A DNA stretch of 5,448 nt from Actinomycetota bacterium (GTDB lineage: Bacteria; Actinomycetota; Thermoleophilia; Gaiellales; Gaiellaceae), in NCBI GenBank assembly GCA_013697465.1, contig JACCWU010000075.1:1-5448 (forward strand), written 5' to 3'. The position numbers were made by a program, and so were the translations under genes. Shown here piece by piece: positions 1 through 5,310 of the stretch; the first letter of the stretch is position 1; each line of letters starts with the position of its first letter. A model generated the notes under the pieces. That model saw nothing but the letters and a program-made list of their open reading frames with translations. It was not told the DNA's origin and did no database searches.

Positions 1-18
1 CTTGCGGAGGGCTACACC

Positions 19-24
19 GGAGGA
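19..24 (+). promoter_or_regulatory. Shine-Dalgarno-like GGAGGA before the first gene
   Basis: GGAGGA lies 13 nt before the ATG at 38. The spacing is longer than ideal, but it is the only purine-rich block near that start. It favours ATG 38 over the in-frame TTG at 2, which has too little upstream sequence in this window to judge. Confidence 0.45.
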
Positions 25-37
25 ACACAATCGGGAC

Positions 38-448
38 ATGAGTGAGATCGCAGCGGAGGTCGGACTCCCTCTCCGGACCCAGGACGAGGTCGAATGCCGC
101 CGCTGCGCCGTCCACTGCGAGAAGGTCGTCTACCCCGGTGCGTGCCTGCGGATGGCGTGTCCGTTCGTGTATGCGTACGAGGCATGGGGCCGCACGTACA
201 TGGGTTGCCTGCAGAAGGTCTTCGACGTGGAGATCGACCTCTCCCTGCTCGAGGAGGCCGAGTCCGAGCGCGGCGGCTTCGGTGCAGTCCGCGCGCGCCG
301 CGCGCCACTCCCGATGTGCGAAATCGACGTCGTCCCGTGCTACGGGGGTCGTGAGGATCCGCTGGGCTGCCGGAATCCCGAGTTCTACGAGATTCCGCGC
401 GAGCGCGCGAGCTTCCGCGTCTTCGCCCGCGTCACCGACGTCAGCTAG
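38..448 (+). CDS. Conserved cysteine-rich hypothetical protein, probably metal-binding
   Basis: A 136-residue protein without a signal peptide or membrane segment, so probably cytoplasmic. It has nine cysteines: C20, C23, C27, C36, C41, C57, C94, C101 and C111. The N-terminal cluster reads C-x2-C-x3-C-x8-C-x4-C and is followed by an aromatic stretch (ACPFVYAYEAWGRTYMGC). Such density in a cytosolic protein suggests a zinc or Fe-S site. That is inference, because I recognise no named domain. The VVYPGAC...CPFVYAYE core resembles conserved hypothetical proteins I recall from Actinobacteria. ATG 38 is chosen because GGAGGA precedes it and the protein then starts MSEIAAEVG. The frame is open upstream to the TTG at 2, so an N-terminal extension is possible. 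The gene converges on nfo, and both stops fall in the CTAG at 445-448. Function is unknown. Confidence 0.8.
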   Translation: MSEIAAEVGLPLRTQDEVECRRCAVHCEKVVYPGACLRMACPFVYAYEAWGRTYMGCLQKVFDVEIDLSLLEEAESERGGFGAVRARRAPLPMCEIDVVPCYGGREDPLGCRNPEFYEIPRERASFRVFARVTDVS

Positions 449-1302
449 CCCCGTTTTCTCCGCCGGCCGCGGCGATGGAGCCTGCGGAGGAGATCGATGT
501 CCGCGGAGCTGAGGCCGTCTTCGGGCCACGTCTCGAGGAGAGCGGGCAGATCCCGGAACGCCGGGTGACCGAGGAAGGTCGCGAGCCCGTTCCCCAGGAG
601 GCCTCGGGGGACGACGTCGTGACGATCGCGATTCGAGCCCAGCGGCGTCTTCGCGTCGTTCACGTGGAGGACGCGCAGACGCTCGAGCCCGAGGCGCGAG
701 TCCAGATCCTCGAGCGCCTGGTCGAGCGCCTCCGCATCGGAGACGTCGACACCGGACGCCCACCAGTGGCAGGAGTCGAGGCAGATGCCGAGGCGCGCGT
801 GGCCGTCAAGCGCGTCGCAGAGAGCGGCGAGCTCGGCGACCGAGCGGCCGATCGTGCCGCCAGCTCCGGCGGCGTTCTCGAGACAGAGCCAGAGCCCGTC
901 CGTCGTCAGTCCGAGCAGCTCGCGCAGCGGCGGAGCCACGACCTTCACCGCTTCGTCGAAGCCGTACCCGAGGTGCGACCCCACGTGGAAGACGACCGCG
1001 TCGGCGTCGATCCCTCGCGCGACCTCCATCGTCGCACGGAGCGCTTCGAACGACTTCGATCGAATCTCGGCATCGCGGCTCGCGAGATTCACGAGGTACA
1101 GGGCGTGACACGTGACGTGCCGAACGCGGGCTTCGCGCCGCCGCGAACGGAAGCGCTCGAGCTCCTCCGGTGTGTGCTGTGTGGACTTCCACATCCGCGG
1201 GCTCTGCGTGAAGACCTGCACGGCGTTGCCGCCGATCGCCTCGATCCGGTCGATCGCCTTCGAGATCCCGCCTGCAGCCGAGACGTGGGCGCCGAAGAGC
1301 AC
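445..1302 (-). CDS. nfo: Endonuclease IV (AP endonuclease family 2)
   Basis: Deoxyribonuclease IV cleaves DNA 5' of abasic sites and trims blocked 3' ends during base-excision repair in the cytoplasm. The 285-residue length is normal for this TIM-barrel trinuclear zinc enzyme. It opens with the family signature GAHVSAAGG (residues 4-12). All nine metal ligands known from E. coli Nfo have counterparts: H66, H106, E142, D176, H179, H213, D226, H228 and E257. They sit in motifs such as VFHVGSH, LENAAGAG, ICLDSCHWWASG, LHVNDAKTPLGSNRDRHD and LLETW. The C-terminus ends in a basic tail (RRLHRRGRRRKRG) that may help DNA contact. The start is GTG 1302: an in-frame stop lies only four codons upstream (1312-1314) and the next methionine is residue 37, inside the fold. 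No Shine-Dalgarno is visible, and a TAGCCT hexamer sits at -12 to -7, so translation may be leaderless. Its start is divergent from gltX, 20 bp away. Confidence 0.96.
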   Translation of the reverse strand: MLFGAHVSAAGGISKAIDRIEAIGGNAVQVFTQSPRMWKSTQHTPEELERFRSRRREARVRHVTCHALYLVNLASRDAEIRSKSFEALRATMEVARGIDADAVVFHVGSHLGYGFDEAVKVVAPPLRELLGLTTDGLWLCLENAAGAGGTIGRSVAELAALCDALDGHARLGICLDSCHWWASGVDVSDAEALDQALEDLDSRLGLERLRVLHVNDAKTPLGSNRDRHDVVPRGLLGNGLATFLGHPAFRDLPALLETWPEDGLSSADIDLLRRLHRRGRRRKRG

Positions 1303-1307
1303 GGGGC

Positions 1308-1314
1308 TAGGCTA
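1308..1314. promoter_or_regulatory. Symmetric TAGGCTA: candidate shared -10 for nfo and gltX
   Basis: The plus strand reads TAGGCT at 1308-1313 and the minus strand reads TAGCCT at 1314-1309. Both fit the TAnnnT form of actinobacterial -10 elements. On the minus strand the hexamer lies at -12 to -7 of the nfo GTG, so transcription would begin on the start codon. On the plus strand it ends 9 nt before the gltX ATG, giving a leader of only a few bases. No TTGACA-like -35 is visible on either side. The element sits in a small direct repeat, GGCTAGGCTAG (1305-1315). The assignment is by position and pattern only. Confidence 0.4.
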
Positions 1315-1322
1315 GTGCGCCT

Positions 1323-2573
1323 ATGAGCGTCCGCGTTCGCATGGCTCCTTCGCCCACGGGCTTCCTCCACATCGGCGGCGTGCGCACCTTCCTCTTCAAC
1401 TGGCTCTTCGCGCGTGGCCGCGACGGGGAGTGCCTGCTGCGCATCGAGAACACGGACACGAGCCGCGAAGTCGAGGAGTCGGTCGACCAGATCGAGCGCT
1501 CGCTCCGCTGGCTCGGGATCGAGTGGGGCGGCGGGACGACCTTCCAGCTCGATCGGCTCGAGCGCGCGCAGGAGGAAGCCGCGCGCCTGGTCGAGGCGGG
1601 GTCGGCGTACGAGGACGAGGGCGCGATCCGCATCCGCATGCCCAACGAGGGAGTCACCGGCTGGGACGACGCCATCAAGGGCCGGATCGAGTTCCCGAAC
1701 GCGCAGCTCGAGGACCTCGTGATCCTGCGCTCCGACGGACGGCCGACCTACAACTTCGCCTCCCCGCTCGACGACTGGCTGGACGAGATCACGCACGTCA
1801 TCCGCGGCGACGACCACGTCTCGAACACGCCGAAGCAGATCCACGTGCTGCGCGCGCTCGGTGCCGAGCCGCCCGCCTACGCGCACGTGCCGAGCGTCTT
1901 CGGCGAGGACGGCCGCAAGCTCTCGAAGCGTCACGGCGCAGTCTCCGTGGACGAGTTTCGCGACGCGGGGTACCTGCCCGAGGCGCTCATGAACTTCCTC
2001 GCCCTCCTCGGCTGGGCTCCCGACGGCGAGACCACGATCATGTCCCGCGACGAGCTCTTCGAGCGCTTCTCGCTCGAGCGTGTCGGCGCGAGCCCCGCGA
2101 CGTTCGACTACGCGAAGCTCGACTGGATGAACGGGGTGTACCTGCGCGCACTGTCGGCCGAGGACTATGCGGGTCGACTGACGACCTGGTTGCGCGAGCA
2201 CGAGTACGACTGGCCCGAGGAACGTGTGCGCGCGGCGGCGCCACTCGTCCAGGAGAAGATCGGCCGCTTCGCCGAGTTCCCTGACTTCGCAGGGTTCCTC
2301 TTCCACGACGTCGAGCCGGATCCGGCGCTTCTCGACAGGCGCGTTCTCGCCGCCGCCGAGACGGCGCTGAGTGAGACCGAGCCGTGGACGGCCGCCGAGA
2401 TCGAGACGACCCTCAAGCGGCTCTGTGACGAGCTCGGGGAGAAGCCTCGGACGGTGTACCTCCCGATCCGCGTGGCCGTGACCGGGTCACGGATCTCACC
2501 CGGCCTGTACGAGAGCCTCGAGTTGCTCGGCAGGGCCGAAGCACTCGCTCGTATCCAGGGAAAGTCCGAGTGA
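1323..2573 (+). CDS. gltX: Glutamyl-tRNA synthetase, compact form
   Basis: Class I synthetase charging tRNA(Glu) with glutamate in the cytoplasm. The N-terminal MAPSPTGFLHIGG holds the HIGH motif (H16-IGG), and KLSKRHG at 199-205 is the KMSKS loop. The C-terminal part (about residues 260-416) is a full anticodon-binding region ending in PIRVAVTGSRISPGLYESLE, so this is not the short Glu-Q-tRNA(Asp) synthetase. At 416 residues it is about 50 shorter than usual. Residues AGSAY (92-96) pass straight to EDEGAIRIR, omitting the segment of about 40 residues that in E. coli carries CYC...YDGRC and its zinc ligands. Other differences from the common form are IENTD (41-45) for IEDTD and RGDDH (161-165) for RGEDH. 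The reading frame is intact, so this looks like a compact variant rather than a broken gene. The start is ATG 1323; M7 is the alternative but would remove the strand before the motif. No Shine-Dalgarno is seen. The stop overlaps the next gene. Confidence 0.94.
   Translation: MSVRVRMAPSPTGFLHIGGVRTFLFNWLFARGRDGECLLRIENTDTSREVEESVDQIERSLRWLGIEWGGGTTFQLDRLERAQEEAARLVEAGSAYEDEGAIRIRMPNEGVTGWDDAIKGRIEFPNAQLEDLVILRSDGRPTYNFASPLDDWLDEITHVIRGDDHVSNTPKQIHVLRALGAEPPAYAHVPSVFGEDGRKLSKRHGAVSVDEFRDAGYLPEALMNFLALLGWAPDGETTIMSRDELFERFSLERVGASPATFDYAKLDWMNGVYLRALSAEDYAGRLTTWLREHEYDWPEERVRAAAPLVQEKIGRFAEFPDFAGFLFHDVEPDPALLDRRVLAAAETALSETEPWTAAEIETTLKRLCDELGEKPRTVYLPIRVAVTGSRISPGLYESLELLGRAEALARIQGKSE
2557..2560 (+). 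promoter_or_regulatory. AGGG ribosome binding site for the MaoC-like gene
   Basis: AGGG (in CCAGGGAAAG) lies inside the 3' end of gltX, 9 nt before the GTG at 2570. Good spacing supports GTG 2570 as the start, giving the 4-bp GTGA overlap with the gltX stop. Confidence 0.55.
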
Positions 2574-3025
2574 GCGCGCTGCGAGATCTCGTCGACGTCG
2601 AGCTCGGACCTACGAGCTGGCTCGAGGTTTCGCAGGAGCGGATCGACCGTTTCGCGCAGGCGACGGACGATCCGCAGTGGATTCACGTCGATCCCGAACG
2701 GGCCGCCAGCGGCCCCTTCGGGACGACCATCGCGCACGGCTTCCTCACGCTGTCGCTCTGCGTACCGATGCTCTACGAGCTTCTTCCCCCGGTTGACGGG
2801 ATGGTCGTGAACTACGGGGTGAACCGGGTTCGGTTCCCGGCGCCCGTGCCGTCCGGCGGCCAGGTGCGCGGTCGCTTCCGCGTCACCTCCGTGGAGGACA
2901 CCGCCGGCGGCGAGCGTGCGACGGTCGAAGCGGTTGTCGAATGCGCGGGAGTCGAGAAGCCCGTCTGCGTCGCCGAGCTCGTGCTCCTCGTCCTGCCCGA
3001 CATCTCCCCGCAAACAGCCTCTTAA
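2570..3025 (+). CDS. MaoC/NodN-like hot-dog fold dehydratase
   Basis: A 151-residue single hot-dog protein of the MaoC / (R)-specific enoyl-CoA hydratase superfamily. Characterised members hydrate trans-2-enoyl-CoA in fatty-acid or polyester metabolism; the true substrate here cannot be read from sequence. The hydratase signature region is ATDDPQWIHVDPERA (residues 31-45). D34 and H39 keep the five-residue spacing of the catalytic Asp/His pair, but the usual N-P between them is replaced by Q-W, as I recall from the NodN-like subgroup. GTTIAHGFLTLSL (51-63) is the conserved helix segment, and NYGVNRVRFPAPVP (81-94) leads into the second half of the fold. It starts with GTG, overlapping the gltX stop by 4 bp, so it is probably translated by coupling. 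The functional link to gltX is not obvious. There is no signal peptide. The stop TAA lies 44 bp before the next proposed start. Confidence 0.9.
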   Translation: MSALRDLVDVELGPTSWLEVSQERIDRFAQATDDPQWIHVDPERAASGPFGTTIAHGFLTLSLCVPMLYELLPPVDGMVVNYGVNRVRFPAPVPSGGQVRGRFRVTSVEDTAGGERATVEAVVECAGVEKPVCVAELVLLVLPDISPQTAS

Positions 3026-3054
3026 CAAGCCTCGTCTCCCGCGGACTTGTCTGC

Positions 3055-3060
3055 TACCGT
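3055..3060 (+). promoter_or_regulatory. Weak -10-like TACCGT before the secreted protein gene
   Basis: TACCGT fits TAnnnT and ends 9 nt before the proposed GTG start at 3070, so the transcript would be nearly leaderless. A TTAACA at 3022-3027 resembles a -35 box but is 27 bp away, too far to pair with it. No Shine-Dalgarno is visible before GTG 3070. Low-confidence site. Confidence 0.25.
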
Positions 3061-3069
3061 GCCCGCCCG

Positions 3070-4281
3070 GTGGGACGCGGCCGAACACGCCTGATTCGTT
3101 TTGCGCTCGTGCTCGGGCTCGTCGGTGTGCTCGCCGGCGTCGTGGTCGCGACCGCTGCAGCTCTCCGTTTTACCGACGCGGCCTGCCCGGAGGCGGGTGG
3201 TGGCGGCGTACGCGTATGCCCGAGCGGCATCGTCGGAGGCTCGTACTCGTTCACGCTGTCAGGGGACGGCGGGTGCGGCCCGGCGCTGCCGTATCAGTAC
3301 CGCGTCATCAACGGGGCCCTTCCGCCCGGCCTCTCGCTCTCTTCGGGCGGCACCATCAGCGGGACGGCGACGCAATCGGGGACCTACTCCTTCTGGATCG
3401 AGCTGAGCGACGAGAATCCGCCGTCGGCCTCCTGGTGCCTGGTGCAGGAGGCTGAGCGTGAGTTCAGTCTCACCGTAGCCCCTGGCCTGAGCATCTCCAA
3501 CCAGGCGGTGAAGCCCGGAACGATCGGCGTTGCGTACTCGGAGACGCTGAGCGCGATGCTCGTGACTGCGCTCAACCCGCCGACCGGAATCGGGGCGACC
3601 GGCCTGACGTGGTCGATCGCTTCCGGGACGTTGCCTGCCGGCCTAGCCCTCGCTACCGACGGCACCCTGGCAGGGACGCCGACAGCCGAAGGCTCGTATC
3701 AGTTCGTCGTCCGAGCTCAGGGCAACGGAACCTCCGACACCGAGACGCTGACGCTCGTCGTCCGGACGGCCGTTGCCGTCGCCGCACCGCTCACTCCGAA
3801 GTCCGAGGTCGGCGTTCTCTTCACGACGAAGCTCACGGCTTCAGGGGGTACGAGCACGTTCGTCTGGGCCGCGACCGGGCTGCCGGCAGGGCTGGCGCTC
3901 GGCACGGACGGCACGCTCACCGGCACCCCGACCGTGGCCGGCACGTACCGCTTCACCGCGACGGCGACTGACACCGAAGCGCGGGTCGGCACCTACGAGG
4001 GCGTGCTGACCGTTGCGTCGAGGCTCGCGATCAAGACGCTGCGCTTGAAGCCGGGGAGGGTCGGGCGTCTGTACAAGCAGAAGGTCTCGACCTTCGGCGG
4101 TGTCCTGCCGGCGAAGTGGAAGGTCAAAGGCCGCCTGCCACGCGGCATCCGCTTCGCATCAGCGCTGGGCCTCTTCACGGGCACGCCGCAGAAGGCGGGC
4201 ACGTATCGCGTCACGGTCGAGGTCACGGACGCGCTCAAGGTGAAGTCTGTGAAGACGTTCACCATCGTCGTCCTTCCTTAG
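3070..4281 (+). CDS. Secreted protein with four He_PIG (putative Ig) domains
   Basis: From GTG 3070 the product has 403 residues. Residues 1-10 contain four Arg and are followed by a hydrophobic run (11-31, FALVLGLVGVLAGVVVATAA plus A), which makes a Sec signal peptide or N-terminal anchor; cleavage may follow A31. Four Ig-like repeats follow, roughly 55-137, 138-235, 236-316 and 317-403. Each has the He_PIG core, a 'LP.G(L/I)' turn then 'G(T).(S/T)GT' and 'GTY.F': LPPGLSLSSGGTISG (84), LPAGLALATDGTLAG (189), LPAGLALGTDGTLTG (271), LPRGIRFASALGLFTG (356). Domain 1 has cysteines (C50, C69 and C123, with C39 just before) that could form disulfides outside the cell. Domain 4 is rich in Lys/Arg. 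There is no LPXTG, lipobox or C-terminal membrane segment. The role is probably cell-surface or extracellular binding; no ligand can be named. The frame is open back to an ATG at 2941, but that would add an Arg-rich stretch lying inside maoC, so I prefer 3070. Confidence 0.82.
   Translation: MGRGRTRLIRFALVLGLVGVLAGVVVATAAALRFTDAACPEAGGGGVRVCPSGIVGGSYSFTLSGDGGCGPALPYQYRVINGALPPGLSLSSGGTISGTATQSGTYSFWIELSDENPPSASWCLVQEAEREFSLTVAPGLSISNQAVKPGTIGVAYSETLSAMLVTALNPPTGIGATGLTWSIASGTLPAGLALATDGTLAGTPTAEGSYQFVVRAQGNGTSDTETLTLVVRTAVAVAAPLTPKSEVGVLFTTKLTASGGTSTFVWAATGLPAGLALGTDGTLTGTPTVAGTYRFTATATDTEARVGTYEGVLTVASRLAIKTLRLKPGRVGRLYKQKVSTFGGVLPAKWKVKGRLPRGIRFASALGLFTGTPQKAGTYRVTVEVTDALKVKSVKTFTIVVLP
3232..4278 (+). 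repeat. Four tandem Ig-like (He_PIG) domain repeats within the CDS
   Basis: Four protein repeats of about 80-100 residues are recognisable by the cores at nt 3319, 3634, 3880 and 4135 onward. Repeats 2 and 3 are nearest to each other: LPAGLALATDGTLAGTPT against LPAGLALGTDGTLTGTPT. Repeat 1 is cysteine-bearing, and repeat 4 is the most diverged, with a basic surface. The repetition is at protein level; I saw no long identical DNA repeats. Confidence 0.75.
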
Positions 4282-4397
4282 ACGTCCCGCCGCACGGCTC
4301 GTCGCTGAGCGAACGGCCGCCCGCCGGACTCAAGTGATCGCCGCCGGTCGCCGATACCCCTGATGTGGGGGAGCGCCGCAACCGCCCGACCACTACC

Positions 4398-4402
4398 GAG
4401 GG
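4398..4402 (+). promoter_or_regulatory. GAGGG ribosome binding site selecting GTG 4413
   Basis: GAGGG (in ACCGAGGGACC) lies 10 nt before GTG 4413. It decides this start over the in-frame GTG at 4365, which has no comparable site and would add a low-complexity extension. Confidence 0.55.
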
Positions 4403-4412
4403 ACCCGCCGTC

Positions 4413-4742
4413 GTGAGCCCCGAGCTCGCGCTCGTCGATCGTCGGGTCGCCGACCACGCGCGGGCACTTCTCCCGGATCCAGACGACTCCTTGTCTGCAC
4501 TCGGACGACAGCGTCAGGACACTCCCGAGGTCAGGGCGGTCTTCCCGCGATTCAAGCCTGCACAGTCGCCTGACGACCCAGTCGCGGCGGCTCGAAGCCG
4601 CATCATGGAGTGCGGGGTCGCGGCCGAGTTCTCCACCGAGACTTCGCCGCGGCGCGTGTCACGGGGCGTCACCCTCATCCCGACGCTCTGCGCGGCGTCC
4701 TCGGTCGCGATGCTCGTGGCGGATCTTCATCTGGTGATCTGA
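4413..4742 (+). CDS. Small hypothetical protein with one C-terminal membrane segment
   Basis: A 109-residue product starting MSPELALVDRRVADHARALL, then PDPDD and a charged, Pro-rich middle. It ends in RRVSRG followed by a hydrophobic stretch, VTLIPTLCAASSVAMLVA, and DLHLVI (86-109). The basic residues before the segment suggest a cytoplasmic N-terminus with the C-terminus in or across the membrane. Third codon positions are strongly G/C through the whole frame, and the ribosome binding site is good, which supports a real gene. I recall N-termini of the 'SPELALVDxxxAxxAR' kind from Thermoleophilia hypothetical proteins that continue past the membrane segment into an extracellular domain. If that is right, this copy is short and may be truncated at the TGA, but a hairpin at the stop suggests a natural end. 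No function can be assigned. It lies 131 bp after the secreted protein gene; that gap shows no convincing terminator or other feature. Confidence 0.58.
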   Translation: MSPELALVDRRVADHARALLPDPDDSLSALGRQRQDTPEVRAVFPRFKPAQSPDDPVAAARSRIMECGVAAEFSTETSPRRVSRGVTLIPTLCAASSVAMLVADLHLVI

Positions 4743-4756
4743 GGGCCGGCGCCCTC
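4741..4756 (+). terminator. GC-rich hairpin at the stop codon, possible terminator
   Basis: GAGGGC, loop CGGC, GCCCTC: a perfect 6-bp stem with a 4-nt loop, starting within the TGA of the small membrane protein gene. No T-run follows, so it would be a U-less hairpin terminator or simply a 3'-end stabilising structure. Confidence 0.4.
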
Positions 4757-4895
4757 GAAACCGCTCCACGAGGATCGCGTTCTCAGCGAGTGATCTGCTG
4801 CGGACCTCAGCGCCAACCCCGCAATCGCAAGGTTCACCGTGACCGTGAAGAGGCTCCGCTAGTCCGTCAGCCAGCGCTCGGCGGTCCGACCTCAA

Positions 4896-4912
4896 TAGCG
4901 CGGCAAGCGCTA
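4896..4912. repeat. Inverted repeat, 6-bp arms, 5-nt loop
   Basis: TAGCGC, loop GGCAA, GCGCTA. A perfect small stem without a T-run. It could be an RNA hairpin or chance in GC-rich DNA. Confidence 0.4.
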
Positions 4913-4947
4913 GGGATGGCGCACTCCCGGCCCGCACCAGATGGCTG

Positions 4948-4965
4948 TTCGGGACGTGTCCCGAA
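4948..4965. repeat. 18-bp dyad, 8-bp arms, 2-bp centre
   Basis: TTCGGGAC, centre GT, GTCCCGAA. The arms are perfectly complementary. The 2-bp centre is too short for an RNA hairpin loop unless inner pairs open, so a binding site for a dimeric regulator is the more natural reading. No regulator gene is in the window, and the nearest downstream start with a good ribosome binding site is 5311, so any target is uncertain. Confidence 0.5.
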
Positions 4966-5274
4966 TACGGAGTGGGAGATCGGCGAGTTGCCGTCAGTGG
5001 GATCTATGAGCCGCGCAACGCAACAGGGCCGCTGTACGTGCAGCTTGGCGCTGGATCCGCTCGCCGATCTTCCCTTCCCCGTGCGCGACCTGTACCCGAG
5101 CCTGCGATGAGTAAACCCACTCAGCCGAGAGTTCTGCAAAGGCACATCCCCCGACTAGCTGGCACGAACGTCGTCGCTCGAGACCGCTTCGCAGCCAACA
5201 CCGCCGCGTGAGGCAGTCTGTTTCGACGCGCGTGGGTCGGTACCGGGATAAGTGGAGAACACGCTTAGCTCGAT

Positions 5275-5280
5275 TACGCT
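5275..5280 (+). promoter_or_regulatory. -10-like TACGCT before the DUF4386 gene
   Basis: TACGCT fits TAnnnT and would place transcription start near 5287, leaving a short leader that contains the ribosome binding site at 5296. No -35 resembling TTGACA is found about 17 bp upstream. Confidence 0.3.
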
Positions 5281-5295
5281 CGTGCCCCGGCGTCG

Positions 5296-5303
5296 AAGGA
5301 GGA
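5296..5303 (+). promoter_or_regulatory. Strong Shine-Dalgarno AAGGAGGA
   Basis: AAGGAGGA lies 7 nt before GTG 5311. It is the best ribosome binding site in the window and marks the start of the interrupted DUF4386 frame. Confidence 0.8.
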
Positions 5304-5310
5304 GCGACAC

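Larger units (their letters stand above)
4743..5295. other. Gene-poor stretch of about 550 bp
   Basis: No reading frame here is convincing. The frames open on either strand lack ribosome binding sites and recognisable motifs, and frequent stops break the frame that continues from 4413-4742. The stretch holds two clear inverted repeats (4896-4912 and 4948-4965). A coding-like tail in frame 2 (about 4966-5110, ending LALDPLADLPFPVRDLYPSLR in two contiguous parts, LALDPLADLP and FPVRDLYPSLR) may be a decayed gene fragment. A candidate promoter lies near the right end. It looks like an intergenic region with degraded coding sequence. Confidence 0.5.

Noticed and set aside
475..1326. Long open frame on the plus strand opposite nfo
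   Set aside because: It is the antisense shadow of a clear endonuclease IV gene; it has no ribosome binding site and no recognisable motif, and it arises from GC-rich codon structure.
1089..2306. 405-codon open frame on the minus strand
   Set aside because: It lies antisense to gltX and overlaps the start of nfo in another frame; the low-complexity Arg/Val/Glu composition is typical of a shadow frame.
2941..3069. ATG 2941 as the start of the He_PIG protein
   Set aside because: It would place 43 Arg-rich residues within the maoC gene ahead of the signal peptide. GTG 3070 gives a normal signal-sequence N-terminus.
4357..4370. CCCC-TGATGT-GGGG as a terminator for the He_PIG gene
   Set aside because: The stem is only 4 bp, no T-run follows, and it lies 75 bp past the stop; too weak to call.
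4610..5110. 166-codon open frame from GTG 4610 on the plus strand
   Set aside because: It overlaps the better-supported gene 4413-4742 in another frame, its start has no ribosome binding site, and most of its composition is Arg/Gly/Pro-rich noise. Only its tail is kept as a weak finding.
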